A stretch of DNA of 60,266 bases from Lachnospiraceae bacterium (GCA_017634065.1 JAGBOC010000001.1:1-60266), one strand, 5' to 3'; shown: positions 10,042-18,068, counted from the first letter of the stretch. Translations and numbers: made by a program. Notes: a model not told the origin generated them from the sequence alone.

Positions 10042-10438
10042 TACAAATGTTCTCATAGATTTTTTAACTAAGAGAGCACCATTTTATAAAGATGCAAAAG
10101 AAGTTTTAATGAAATGCACTCATGAAGACATAGAAGGTTTTGTTGCGATGCACACAATATCAAATCTATGGTACATACTTCGAAATGAAGAAGCGAAGAT
10201 GCGAATTAAATGTATAAAAATCATATGCTTGGCATTAACTGTTTGCTTTACTACGCATAATGAAGTATATAATATAGTAAAAAATGAATTATTTGATGAT
10301 TTAGAAGATGGATTGCAAGAAGCTTGTGCATACACAAATAAAATGGATTACATTGTAACAAGAAATGTTAAAGACTTTAAGAATTCCAGAATTAAGGCTT
10401 TAACACCTGCACAGTTTATTAATAATAATAGTGTATAG
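10025..10438 (+). CDS. PIN-domain toxin (putative ribonuclease)
   Basis: 137 residues, the size of VapC-like toxins. The N-terminus MKVLIDTNVLIDFL gives the first acidic metal ligand (Asp6). A second acidic patch, FDDLEDGLQEACA, and the closing YIVTRNVKDFKNS with its conserved Asp complete a PIN active site. The family typically cleaves tRNA or rRNA. The gene overlaps the antitoxin by 17 nt and the next gene by 8 nt, so the toxin may be transcribed together with the FAD protein. A helix around residues 59-75 (KMRIKCIKIICLALTVC) is unusually rich in Cys and hydrophobic residues. Confidence 0.85.
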   Translation: MKVLIDTNVLIDFLTKRAPFYKDAKEVLMKCTHEDIEGFVAMHTISNLWYILRNEEAKMRIKCIKIICLALTVCFTTHNEVYNIVKNELFDDLEDGLQEACAYTNKMDYIVTRNVKDFKNSRIKALTPAQFINNNSV

Positions 10439-12191
10439 GGTTAATCAAATCAAACTAAATATATTTCATAGTGAAGCAGATTTTAAGAATAAAGTTGCTA
10501 AAACTATAGGGGTGAGTGTAGCTGACATAGATTGGTCTACACTTATTATTTTACATAGGTCAATAGATGCTCGTAATAAGTCAAATATTTTATTTGTCTA
10601 TAATGTGGCATTTGATTTTGTAGGTGCGACCAAAATCGTAGGTGAGAGCATTGCGAGTCCTAATAAAAAGTATGTAAAAAGTTTAGAAGAGTATAGCCAA
10701 ATAACTTTCAACCCTATAATAATTAACAGTATGAGTAATAATAAAACTACTCGCAAAAGTGTAAGTAATAATGAAAATAACATTTCATCTATAAAAAAAA
10801 ATATTCGCCCAATTGTTGTAGGTTTTGGCCCGGCTGGTATTTTTGCCTCATATATATTTGCATTAAATGGGTTGAAACCAATTATTGTTGAAAGAGGGAA
10901 GGCGATTGAAGATAGAATTAAAGATGTTGATAAGTTCTTTGAGAGTATGGAACTCGATGAAAACTCAAATGTCTGCTTTGGTGAAGGTGGAGCAGGTGCA
11001 TTTTCAGATGGAAAGTTAAATACAAATAATAAAGATAAGACAGGTGTATATAGATTTGTTTTAGAAACATTTGTTAAGTTTGGTGCAGATGAGAAGATAC
11101 TCTATGAAAATCTTCCACATGTTGGGACTGATAAACTTGTAGAGATTATAAAAAATATAAGAAATGAAATTATAAAGTTAGGTGGGGAGATACATTATAA
11201 TACAAAGTTATGTTTTAATAGCGGACTCGCAGAGTTCGTCCCTACAGGAAACATCGCTCCTACAGGAGATGCTCCAGTGGTTCTTGCGATTGGCAATAGC
11301 AGTAGAGATACATTTCGCGAGTTGATAGAAAATGGTTTTGATATAAAGGTAAAACCGATAGCAGTAGGTTATAGAATAGCACACAAGCAAAACTACATTG
11401 ATGAAGTGCAGTATGGAAATGTGGAACATTTAAATGGTGATGCTTATAAAAGTGAAAGTATGGATAGTCAAAGTGGTGTAGGGCATAATTTGTCAGATAT
11501 AAGACAGATACTTGGACCTGCAACTTATAAACTAACCTATGATGTAGGTAATGGTCACTCGGTGTATAGTTTTTGTATGTGCCCGGGTGGATATATTGTG
11601 AACTCATCAAATAAGAAAGGGCAACTCTCTATAAATGGTATGAGTTATAATGATAGAGCAGGGAAGTATGCAAATTCGGCGATTGTTGAGACAATATCGC
11701 CGGAAGATATTTTGGACTCACATCAACGGATGGAACTTAAAATGATTGAGTTTCAAGAGAAAGTGGAGAAGGTCGCATTTGAATTAGAAAAAGGATATAT
11801 ACCTTATGTGGCAAGTGCTGGTGGTGACATTTGCAGTGAAGACTTGTTTAAGGGGAAGGCAAAGTATTGTGAGAAATTAAAGTCGGTGTATGAGAATTGT
11901 GGGCTTAAATTTGATATAAATAAAGATATAGAGATGGCGCTAAATCATTTTAATAAAATAATGCCGGGGTTTTTTGAAGTAAAAGAGCTTTCGCCTACGG
12001 AATATGTGATTGCGGGGGTGGAGACAAGGACAAGTTCGCCAGTTAAACTGGATAGAGATGAAGACTATATGTGTAATGTGAAAAACTTCTATCCTTGTGG
12101 TGAAGGACTTGGCCATGGTGGTGGAATTATGTCTTGTGCAGCAGATGGTGTAAATGTAGCGATGAAAATAATAGAGAAAAGATTTAGTTAA
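10431..12191 (+). CDS. FAD-dependent protein (NAD(P)/FAD oxidoreductase family)
   Basis: 586 residues. An N-terminal domain of about 110 residues (MYRVNQIKLNIFHSE and SIDARNKSNILFVYNV) precedes a Rossmann FAD-binding core with VVGFGPAGIFASYIF near residue 127. Also seen are CFGEGGAGAFSDGKLNT, VVLAIGNSSRDTF and the C-terminal EGLGHGGGIMSCAADGV. This conserved family is widespread in Firmicutes and its substrate is not known. Residues about 264-282 are encoded by DNA resembling the repeat at 370-487; there the family's usual sequence between the NTK strand and VVLAIG is lost and replaced by a Pro-Thr-Gly-rich stretch. The gene overlaps the PIN toxin gene by 8 nt and ends at a strong terminator. 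Confidence 0.85.
   Translation: MYRVNQIKLNIFHSEADFKNKVAKTIGVSVADIDWSTLIILHRSIDARNKSNILFVYNVAFDFVGATKIVGESIASPNKKYVKSLEEYSQITFNPIIINSMSNNKTTRKSVSNNENNISSIKKNIRPIVVGFGPAGIFASYIFALNGLKPIIVERGKAIEDRIKDVDKFFESMELDENSNVCFGEGGAGAFSDGKLNTNNKDKTGVYRFVLETFVKFGADEKILYENLPHVGTDKLVEIIKNIRNEIIKLGGEIHYNTKLCFNSGLAEFVPTGNIAPTGDAPVVLAIGNSSRDTFRELIENGFDIKVKPIAVGYRIAHKQNYIDEVQYGNVEHLNGDAYKSESMDSQSGVGHNLSDIRQILGPATYKLTYDVGNGHSVYSFCMCPGGYIVNSSNKKGQLSINGMSYNDRAGKYANSAIVETISPEDILDSHQRMELKMIEFQEKVEKVAFELEKGYIPYVASAGGDICSEDLFKGKAKYCEKLKSVYENCGLKFDINKDIEMALNHFNKIMPGFFEVKELSPTEYVIAGVETRTSSPVKLDRDEDYMCNVKNFYPCGEGLGHGGGIMSCAADGVNVAMKIIEKRFS
11220..11276. repeat. Repeat DNA embedded in a coding sequence
   Basis: Bases 11222-11247 match the reverse complement of the repeat at 460-484: 19 of the first 23 positions agree, then a one-base gap and three more matches. 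Two CCTACAGGA units follow each other (11230-11238 and 11259-11267). The frame stays open and adds residues with the motif PTGNIAPTGDAP. The patch is richer in G and C than the rest of the gene. Confidence 0.6.
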
Positions 12192-12228
12192 AATATAGGT
12201 ATAAATTGAAAGTGCAAAATTAGGCAGA

Positions 12229-12262
12229 TTTCGACCACTATATATTGTGGTCGATTTTTTTT
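12229..12262 (+). terminator. Rho-independent terminator
   Basis: The stem TCGACCAC (12231-12238) with GTGGTCGA (12247-12254) is followed by a T-run. It separates the FAD protein gene from the hup operon. Confidence 0.85.
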
Positions 12263-12281
12263 GAAAAAAAGCCGATTTTGC

Positions 12282-12309
12282 TTGACTTTTTGCGATTTTA
12301 TATTACAAT
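12282..12309 (+). promoter_or_regulatory. Promoter of the hup operon
   Basis: TTGACT (12282-12287), a 16-bp spacer and TACAAT (12304-12309). The leader of about 60 nt contains a short GGGC...GCCT hairpin and ends in AGGAGG before the HU start. Confidence 0.7.
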
Positions 12310-12376
12310 ATATATCCGAGGGCTTGAAAAGTCCAATAAAATCAATGGGCAATATGCCTACATATAGGAGGATAAT

Positions 12377-12649
12377 ATGAATAAAGCTGAATTAGTTGAG
12401 AGAATTGCTGAGGCTACTGGACTTACAAAGAGAGATAGTGAGGCATCTGTGAATGCATTTGTTGATACTATACAATCATCTCTTAAAAAGGGCGAAAAAG
12501 TAGCTATAGCTGGATTTGGTACATTTGATGTATCTAATAGAAAGGCAAGAACAGGAAGAAATCCACAAACTGGAGAAGAAATCAAGATAGCTGCTTCAAA
12601 ATCTCCAAAGTTCAAAGCTGGAAAGTCTTTTAAGGACATGATGAACTAA
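12377..12649 (+). CDS. hup: HU family DNA-binding protein
   Basis: 90 residues, the standard HU length. The N-terminus [18 protein letters not shown] and the DNA-binding arm with [20 protein letters not shown] are both typical, with the intercalating Pro retained in RNPQTG. It compacts the chromosome as a dimer. AGGAGG sits 5 nt before the ATG, one of the strongest ribosome binding sites in the window, which fits high expression. It leads the operon hup-rqcP-divIC. Confidence 0.95.
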   Translation: MNKAELVERIAEATGLTKRDSEASVNAFVDTIQSSLKKGEKVAIAGFGTFDVSNRKARTGRNPQTGEEIKIAASKSPKFKAGKSFKDMMN

Positions 12650-12652
12650 TTA

Positions 12653-12871
12653 ATGAGACTTGATAAGTATCTGAAAGAAGCAAGAATTGTAAAGAGACGG
12701 ACGATTGCCAATTCCCTATGTGATAGTGGAAAAGTATCAGTGGGTGGCATTACTAAAAAGTCATCATATGAAGTATGTGTTGGAGATAAGATTTCCATCA
12801 AGTATGGTGATGCAGAGATTTCTCATGAGGTTGTAACAATACCATATGAACGAAAAAGTAAGAAAAAGTAG
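12653..12871 (+). CDS. rqcP: S4-domain RNA-binding protein, RqcP type
   Basis: 72 residues with an S4 fold: MRLDKYLKEARIVKRRTIAN, then DSGKVSVGG and VGDKISIKYG. The Bacillus counterpart (YabO/RqcP) works with RqcH in ribosome-associated quality control, stabilising peptidyl-tRNA on the 50S subunit during alanine tailing. The gene lies 3 nt after hup and overlaps divIC by 26 nt. In Bacillus and many spore-forming Clostridia, yabP and yabQ follow it; here they are missing. The assignment rests on fold, size and position. Confidence 0.85.
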   Translation: MRLDKYLKEARIVKRRTIANSLCDSGKVSVGGITKKSSYEVCVGDKISIKYGDAEISHEVVTIPYERKSKKK

Positions 12872-13166
12872 AGACAGAGTAGTTTTGAGGTCTCCATTTG
12901 GGCGAACTATAATGGTATTAGTCATTATCGTTTTAGCCATACTATTATTTGCGTCATATAGAGTATTTAATGAGAAAAATAAAGAGTTCGCAAGAAGTGA
13001 AAAAAGAATTGAACAACTTGAAAATGAGATTTCAGATGCTAATAAAATAGCTGAAGAGTTAAAAAAGAAAGATAATAATTCTGTAAGCGACGAAGACATT
13101 GAAAAAGTTGCAAGACAGGAATTGGGACTTATAAAGAGAGACGAAATAGTAATAAAACCAAATTAA
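12846..13166 (+). CDS. divIC: FtsB/DivIC-family septum formation initiator
   Basis: 106 residues with the DivIC plan: a basic cytoplasmic tail, one membrane segment (about residues 21-39), then a coiled coil (about 40-80, ENEISDANKIAEELKKK) and a conserved end with VARQELGLIKRDEIVI. DivIC joins FtsL and DivIB in the division septum complex. The start overlaps the rqcP end by 26 nt. A terminator follows at once. The first residues could instead begin at a later codon, but no better start is seen. Confidence 0.9.
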   Translation: MNEKVRKSRDRVVLRSPFGRTIMVLVIIVLAILLFASYRVFNEKNKEFARSEKRIEQLENEISDANKIAEELKKKDNNSVSDEDIEKVARQELGLIKRDEIVIKPN

Positions 13167-13188
13167 GGGTGCAGAAGCACCCTTTTTA
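13167..13188 (+). terminator. Rho-independent terminator
   Basis: GGGTGC and GCACCC form a 6-bp stem with a 4-nt loop, followed by TTTTT. It begins directly after the divIC stop codon. Confidence 0.9.
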
Positions 13189-13214
13189 TTTTATAGCAAA
13201 TGCTGTTCAATATA

Positions 13215-13223
13215 TGTTATAAT
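13215..13223 (+). promoter_or_regulatory. Extended -10 promoter of rsmE, leaderless position
   Basis: TGTTATAAT is an extended -10 box. The rsmE ATG begins 7 nt after its last base, at the expected transcription start, and no ribosome binding site intervenes. No good -35 is visible. Confidence 0.65.
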
Positions 13224-13229
13224 TAACAT

Positions 13230-14024
13230 ATGCATCATATATTTGTAAATGAGAATAGTATAAATCTTTCAGCAAAAAAGATAGTTTTATTGAAAAATGA
13301 TGATGAAGAAACTTTTAATCATCTTGTGAAATCACTTCGGATAAGTGTTTCAGAAAAAGTTTTATGTTCCGCAGTGCCATTTAAATCATCTTTTGACTAT
13401 TTGTGTGATGTAGTAAATGTATCAAACTCTGAAATAGTATTTAGCATATTGGAAGAAACTACTGCAAGAGAACTACCAGTCAAGATAAACTTATACCAGG
13501 GCATTAGCAAATTGGACAAATTGGAGTTTATCATTGAAAAAGCAGTAGAGTTAGGAGTTAGCACCATCACACCACTTAAAACGAAATACTGTATAGCAAA
13601 AATTGATGAGAAGAATTGTGAAAAGAAAATGTCAAGATGGAGCAAAATTGCAAAATCTGCATCAGAACAGAGTAAGAGACATATAATACCAGAAGTCAAA
13701 GAGCCACTTGATTATGATAGTTTGATGGAAAGATTAAAGGCTGATTTGAATGCAGGTGAAAATGTTTTCACACTTTTATTTTATGAAAATGCAAATGGCA
13801 TAAATGAAACTAGGGAAGTGATAGGTCGCATTAAAGAGAAATTGAAAATTGGTGAAGAAATAAGCATCAATGTAATAATAGGTGCAGAGGGTGGATTTTC
13901 AGAAGAAGAGATAAAATTAGCAAAAAAGTCAGGACTTATTATTTTATCTCTAGGTGACAGGATACTTCGGACAGAAACGGCTTCAGTAACGGCATTATCA
14001 ATACTTATGTATGAAATGTCATAA
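13230..14024 (+). CDS. rsmE: 16S rRNA (uracil-1498-N3)-methyltransferase
   Basis: 264 residues, near the usual 240-260. The N-terminal PUA-like domain (MHHIFVNENS) precedes a SPOUT methyltransferase core with EFIIEKAVELGV, SEQSKRHIIPEV, IGAEGGFSEEEI and the knot-forming LGDRILRTETASVTAL. It methylates U1498 of 16S rRNA with S-adenosylmethionine. It stands alone between a terminator and the next promoter, whereas it usually follows prmA; prmA is not present here. The mRNA is predicted to be leaderless. Confidence 0.95.
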   Translation: MHHIFVNENSINLSAKKIVLLKNDDEETFNHLVKSLRISVSEKVLCSAVPFKSSFDYLCDVVNVSNSEIVFSILEETTARELPVKINLYQGISKLDKLEFIIEKAVELGVSTITPLKTKYCIAKIDEKNCEKKMSRWSKIAKSASEQSKRHIIPEVKEPLDYDSLMERLKADLNAGENVFTLLFYENANGINETREVIGRIKEKLKIGEEISINVIIGAEGGFSEEEIKLAKKSGLIILSLGDRILRTETASVTALSILMYEMS

Positions 14025-14040
14025 AAAATCTGCCATAAAA

Positions 14041-14069
14041 TTGCAAAAATTGATGAGTTATGATAAAAT
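14041..14069 (+). promoter_or_regulatory. Promoter
   Basis: TTGCAA, a 17-bp spacer and the extended -10 TGATAAAAT. It precedes the gene at 14109, which has a normal leader with AAGGAG. Confidence 0.65.
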
Positions 14070-14108
14070 TAGATGACATAAAAATGCATAAGTATAAAGG
14101 AGATATAT

Positions 14109-14579
14109 ATGGTAATAGGATTTAAAGGTGAAAGTGCAAAGTTAAAAAATCTTTATAAAGAACTTGGACTTAAAGAAATAAAACCAAATGATTTTGATGA
14201 ACTAAAATCAGAGATAGAAAAAACAGATGGAAGTTCAGTTATATTAAATTATAATGAGATAATGGTATTTGAAAAGCCTACTGCAGATTTAGTCGAAAAG
14301 AGAATTGCAGTATTATCTGCGGTATCAAGATGTAAGAAAAATATTTTCTTGTCACTTACAAAAGAAGACAAGAGCCTTGATAAGATACAGTTAGCCATTT
14401 CTATATGTACTAAAGTAAATACTAAAGACATGAAAGTCATAGAAGAGTTATACAATTTCTGCAATACTGATTTACCTTACAGCGGAAAACTTGGAGATAA
14501 TGAATATGCAGTAAGAGTACATGGAGAGAATAGAGCAATAGCAAGGTCAATTGATGATATAAAAAAATTATTGAAATAA
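14109..14579 (+). CDS. Protein of unknown function
   Basis: 156 residues, not recognised. It has no signal peptide or membrane segment. The composition is mixed alpha/beta and charged, with an early Gly-Phe-Lys-Gly-Glu and a closing helix IARSIDDIKKLLK. A clear ribosome binding site (AAGGAG, 7 nt before the ATG) and its own promoter and terminator make it a real single-gene unit. It lies between rsmE and a converging small gene, and neither suggests a role. Confidence 0.8.
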   Translation: MVIGFKGESAKLKNLYKELGLKEIKPNDFDELKSEIEKTDGSSVILNYNEIMVFEKPTADLVEKRIAVLSAVSRCKKNIFLSLTKEDKSLDKIQLAISICTKVNTKDMKVIEELYNFCNTDLPYSGKLGDNEYAVRVHGENRAIARSIDDIKKLLK

Positions 14580-14584
14580 TGATA

Positions 14585-14615
14585 AAAAAATAGTTCCAAA
14601 CGGAACTATTTTTTT
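14585..14615. terminator. Bidirectional terminator
   Basis: AAAATAGTTCC (14587-14597) pairs with GGAACTATTTT (14602-14612), with A and T runs on both sides. It serves the + gene ending at 14579 and the - gene ending at 14606, whose last codons lie within the stem. Confidence 0.85.
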
Positions 14616-14833
14616 AACTTCTTAAGTTCTTCTATAAGAGCAAGATCAGATTCAGTTATTTTCAAATTACTATCTACAACATTTCCATTTGGATAAGTAA
14701 TCTTGACATCGAGAACTGTATCAACCGGGAAACCATTTTTCTGAACCGCCTTTATGAACTGTGGGAACTTTGGATGGTTTTTACTAAACTTTCCCCATAG
14801 TCCGCCGAGTTTTAGCATCATACCTATGTCCAT
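14606..14833 (-). CDS. Small conserved protein of unknown function
   Basis: 75 residues. The sequence KLGGLWGKFSKNHPKFPQF, a Gly-Phe-Pro, a strand with YPNGNVVDSNLKITESDL and a helical ELKKLKK tail recall a small uncharacterised family I associate with Lachnospiraceae. An AGGAGG sits about 6 nt before the ATG. It follows hemW by 9 nt on the same strand, so the two are probably one transcript. Its function is unknown. Confidence 0.8.
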   Translation of the reverse strand: MDIGMMLKLGGLWGKFSKNHPKFPQFIKAVQKNGFPVDTVLDVKITYPNGNVVDSNLKITESDLALIEELKKLKK

Positions 14834-14842
14834 ATAAACCTC

Positions 14843-16006
14843 CTATTCGTTAATTAATAAATCAGATAATATTTTGTTTGATACATCAAGTCCTTCATCA
14901 GTTAAAAAATAATTATTTTCTACTCTTCTTATAAGTCCCATTCCTTGATATATCTTAAGTGCTGTACCAAATAAATCTTCAAACTTTTTATTAAATGTAT
15001 TGTAGAAATCATCAGTATTTATTCCGGATATTTTCCTAAAACCAAGCATCATATATTCATTTATGTGGGAATTAATACTGACTTGTGCAATTTCATCATA
15101 GTACTCATCTATTTTTTTATTAAGCATATAACTTTTATAATCAAGTGATAAATAGTCGTTAATCTTTGTTTTATTTTTGTATCTCTTACTATCTATGTAG
15201 GAAGCAGAGTTTAGACCAAAACCTATATACGGCACATCACTCCAGTAGCCAAGGTTATGTCTACATTCAAAACCACTCTTCGCAAAGTTACTTATCTCAT
15301 ATCTATTTAACCTATAGTAACTCGTTAAGTCTTTCGTAATTTTATCCATAAGAAGCAAATCTGATTCAAGTGGAAGTTGTATCTCATTATTATCAAGCAT
15401 AGTTTTAAATGCAGTTCCATTTTCGATAATAAGATTATAAATCGATATATGTTTAACGTTAAGCATTAGTACTTGTTTAAGTGTCTTTCTATATGACTCT
15501 GGACTTTGACCTGGGATGCCATTTATCAAATCTACATTTATATTTTTGATGCCGAGATGTATGGCTACATTGTAGGCATTTAAGAAGTCAGAATAATTAT
15601 GTATTCTGCCAAGAGTTTTAAGCTCATCATCATTTGCTGACTGAAGACCAATGCTAAGTCTATTTATGCCAGAATCATAATAAGTTTTTAACTTATCCAT
15701 AGTCGCTGAATTAGGATTTACTTCTATGCTTATCTCTGCATCTTCATTTACATTATAGCTTTTATATATACTTTCAAGTATGAATCTTATATACTTTGCT
15801 TCAATAAAACTTGGAGTTCCTCCACCTATATAGATGCTACTTATCTTAAAGTTATTTGCAAGAAAACTTTTTGATTCTATTTCGGTAAGTAATTTTTCTA
15901 TATAGTTATTTACTACATCATGAGTAGCATGAAATGATACAAAGTCACAGTATTTGCATTTTTTTTCACAAAATGGAATATGAATATATAATTCAAGATT
16001 TTGCAT
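14843..16006 (-). CDS. hemW: Radical SAM heme chaperone HemW
   Basis: 387 residues, matching HemW. The radical SAM cluster CEKKCKYC (Cys-x3-Cys-x2-Cys) lies at about residues 13-20, followed by YIGGGTPSF, SIEVNPNS, RLSIGLQSANDDEL and the C-terminal winged-helix-like part with MLGFRKISGI. HemW is related to coproporphyrinogen dehydrogenase HemN but binds and delivers heme; annotation as HemN would be an error of family. It is divergent from holA, with 47 nt between the two start codons. It overlooks the usual lepA neighbour. The predicted transcription start falls on the ATG. Confidence 0.93.
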   Translation of the reverse strand: MQNLELYIHIPFCEKKCKYCDFVSFHATHDVVNNYIEKLLTEIESKSFLANNFKISSIYIGGGTPSFIEAKYIRFILESIYKSYNVNEDAEISIEVNPNSATMDKLKTYYDSGINRLSIGLQSANDDELKTLGRIHNYSDFLNAYNVAIHLGIKNINVDLINGIPGQSPESYRKTLKQVLMLNVKHISIYNLIIENGTAFKTMLDNNEIQLPLESDLLLMDKITKDLTSYYRLNRYEISNFAKSGFECRHNLGYWSDVPYIGFGLNSASYIDSKRYKNKTKINDYLSLDYKSYMLNKKIDEYYDEIAQVSINSHINEYMMLGFRKISGINTDDFYNTFNKKFEDLFGTALKIYQGMGLIRRVENNYFLTDEGLDVSNKILSDLLINE

Positions 16007-16012
16007 ATGGAT

Positions 16013-16021
16013 ATTATAGCA
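16013..16021 (-). promoter_or_regulatory. Extended -10 promoter of hemW, leaderless position
   Basis: On the minus strand the sequence reads TGCTATAAT, followed by 6 nt and then the hemW ATG. The expected start of transcription is the first base of the start codon. Confidence 0.7.
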
Positions 16022-16036
16022 TAATTTGATTAATAA

Positions 16037-16045
16037 TGTTATAAT
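16037..16045 (+). promoter_or_regulatory. Extended -10 promoter of holA
   Basis: TGTTATAAT is followed by 8 nt and the holA ATG, leaving a leader of about 2 nt. It lies back to back with the hemW promoter. Confidence 0.7.
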
Positions 16046-16053
16046 ATATTGTT

Positions 16054-17082
16054 ATGAAAAATGACGATATGCTTGAAAAACTTAAAAAGATTAGTGCAAG
16101 TATAAAATCAAAAGAGTTTTTTCCATTTTACTATTTATATGGGGATGAAGATTACTTTTTGACTCAAGTTAAGAATAGCATCTTAAAGGCATTTAGTGAT
16201 GATACAAAACTTAATACTAAAGTTTATACGAAGGATAATTTTGTATTAAATGATGTCATGAAGTATCTTGGAAATCTTCCTTTTATGAATGAGAAAAAAC
16301 TTATCATATTTGATGGTGTTGATTATTTTGTGAAAAATAGAGATGCATCTGAAACAAAAGATATGATAGATGCATTTGAAAAATCAAAGGATATCAATAT
16401 AGTTGTATTTTTTAAATATGAGAATGGCGATAGATACTTAAAATCTTATGACAAGAGTAATGTCTTTCTTAAATATTTTTCAGATAATGGGATAGCAGTA
16501 AATACACATAAGCTTGATGAGGCTTCATTAAATAAGTATATTATAAATCATTTTAAGAAATCCGGGATAGAGATTGATAAGGTAGAGGGTGCATACTTTA
16601 TAAGAACCTGTGGATGTGACTTAAATAATCTCTACAATGAAGCAGATAAACTTATATCATATGTTGGCGATAGAAATAAAATAGAGAGAAAAGACATAGA
16701 TAGTGTAGTTACAAAAAATATAGATGATAAGATATATAATTTAATTGACTTATATAATTCAAATAAGAAAGAAGAGGCACTTAAGTTCTATGGCGACCTT
16801 TTAAGTGAGGGAGAAAAAGTTCCGGTAATCTTTTCTGTCTTTGCATATAATTATAGTAGTTTAATAGTTTGCAAAGACCTCATGCAAAGAGGGAAAGGAC
16901 AGAAAGATATAGCAGAAGCCATGGGTATAGAGCCTTGGAGAGTTGCCAAATTAATGAGTGCCAATAAATATGTAAGTATGGAAACACTTGAATATCAGAT
17001 GAAGAGAATAACAGACATCGCACTTTCAAGAGTTAAGGGTAACTTGGATGAGGATTATATGTTACTTTTACTTATGAATTAG
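16054..17082 (+). CDS. holA: DNA polymerase III subunit delta
   Basis: 342 residues, the usual size for HolA, which opens the sliding clamp within the clamp loader. Features seen: FFPFYYLYGDEDYFLTQVK near residue 20, NLPFMNEKKLIIFDGVDYF near 70, and a helical C-terminal collar with DIALSRVKGNLDEDYMLLLL. The Walker A lysine is absent, as expected for delta. It is followed 11 nt later by nrnA and heads the run nrnA-truB/ribF-CYTH. The usual rpsT neighbour is missing. Confidence 0.92.
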   Translation: MKNDDMLEKLKKISASIKSKEFFPFYYLYGDEDYFLTQVKNSILKAFSDDTKLNTKVYTKDNFVLNDVMKYLGNLPFMNEKKLIIFDGVDYFVKNRDASETKDMIDAFEKSKDINIVVFFKYENGDRYLKSYDKSNVFLKYFSDNGIAVNTHKLDEASLNKYIINHFKKSGIEIDKVEGAYFIRTCGCDLNNLYNEADKLISYVGDRNKIERKDIDSVVTKNIDDKIYNLIDLYNSNKKEEALKFYGDLLSEGEKVPVIFSVFAYNYSSLIVCKDLMQRGKGQKDIAEAMGIEPWRVAKLMSANKYVSMETLEYQMKRITDIALSRVKGNLDEDYMLLLLMN

Positions 17083-17093
17083 AGGAATTGAGT

Positions 17094-18068
17094 ATGGGAA
17101 TATTTGATGAAAGAATTGAGAAAGCAAAGACAATATGTATTTTGGGTCATCAGACACCTGATGGTGACTGTATTGGTTCTGCTCTTGCTATTTATAAGTA
17201 TATTAAAAACAAATATGGAGAAGATAAAACTTTAAAAATATATCTTGATGAGTTTTCAAAAAAGTTTTTAATTTTGCCAAATGCTGATAAGATTAGACAT
17301 GACTTAAATGATGCAACAGTATTTGACCTTGCTATCATAGTTGATGCTGGAAATGTAGAAAGACTTAAAGATTTCAAAAGATATTTTGAAGAGGCAAAAG
17401 ATTCTATAATTTTTGACCACCATGAAAATAACAATGTACCGGCAAAAGTTAGTGTAGTAAGTCCTGAAAGCATAGCAACCTGTGAGGTTTTGTATCCATT
17501 TCTTGATAAGGCATATATAGATAAGGATGTAGCTACTTGCCTTTATGTGGGACTTGCCACTGATTCTGGAATATTTAGATATAAGGCAACTACAAAGAAG
17601 ACATTTCTTTTAGCATCAGAACTAATTGATTACGGTTTTGACTTTACTAAAATCTTGGACACTATAGTATTTGATAATTCTATAAAGCAGAGAAAGGCAC
17701 AGGGGATAGCTTTTGATAGACTTAAACTTATCTGCAAAGGTAAAGTTTCATATTCGTATTTACTTCAAGAAGAACTTGATGAATTGAATATAAATAAAAA
17801 TGATATAGATAATATAATTGTATATCTAAGAGAGATTGAAAATATAAAGATTGCTTCATTCGCATATCCGGTTGGTGTAAATACTTATAAGTTCAGCCTT
17901 AGGTCTAAAGATGATGCACTCAATGTAGCAGAGTTTGCAAAGGAACATGAAGGTGGAGGACATATACTTGCAGCAGGATGTATTTACCACGGCGACATTG
18001 ATACAATCAGTGAAAAATATGAAAAGGACATGGCAGAGTTCATTGAAGGAAGAGAAAATAATAAATGA
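17094..18068 (+). CDS. nrnA: DHH-family oligoribonuclease/pAp phosphatase NrnA
   Basis: 324 residues, as in NrnA. The enzyme degrades short RNA oligonucleotides and dephosphorylates pAp, using manganese. The DHH domain has GHQTPDGDCIGSAL near residue 19, an Asp in IIVDAGN, and IFDHHENN; the DHHA1 domain ends in EGGGHILAAG. The start at 17094 is chosen because GAGGA lies 7 nt upstream; a TTG at 17088 would add only two residues. In Firmicutes, nrnA, truB and ribF commonly lie in a row, and here the truB reading frame begins inside nrnA. Confidence 0.93.
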   Translation: MGIFDERIEKAKTICILGHQTPDGDCIGSALAIYKYIKNKYGEDKTLKIYLDEFSKKFLILPNADKIRHDLNDATVFDLAIIVDAGNVERLKDFKRYFEEAKDSIIFDHHENNNVPAKVSVVSPESIATCEVLYPFLDKAYIDKDVATCLYVGLATDSGIFRYKATTKKTFLLASELIDYGFDFTKILDTIVFDNSIKQRKAQGIAFDRLKLICKGKVSYSYLLQEELDELNINKNDIDNIIVYLREIENIKIASFAYPVGVNTYKFSLRSKDDALNVAEFAKEHEGGGHILAAGCIYHGDIDTISEKYEKDMAEFIEGRENNK

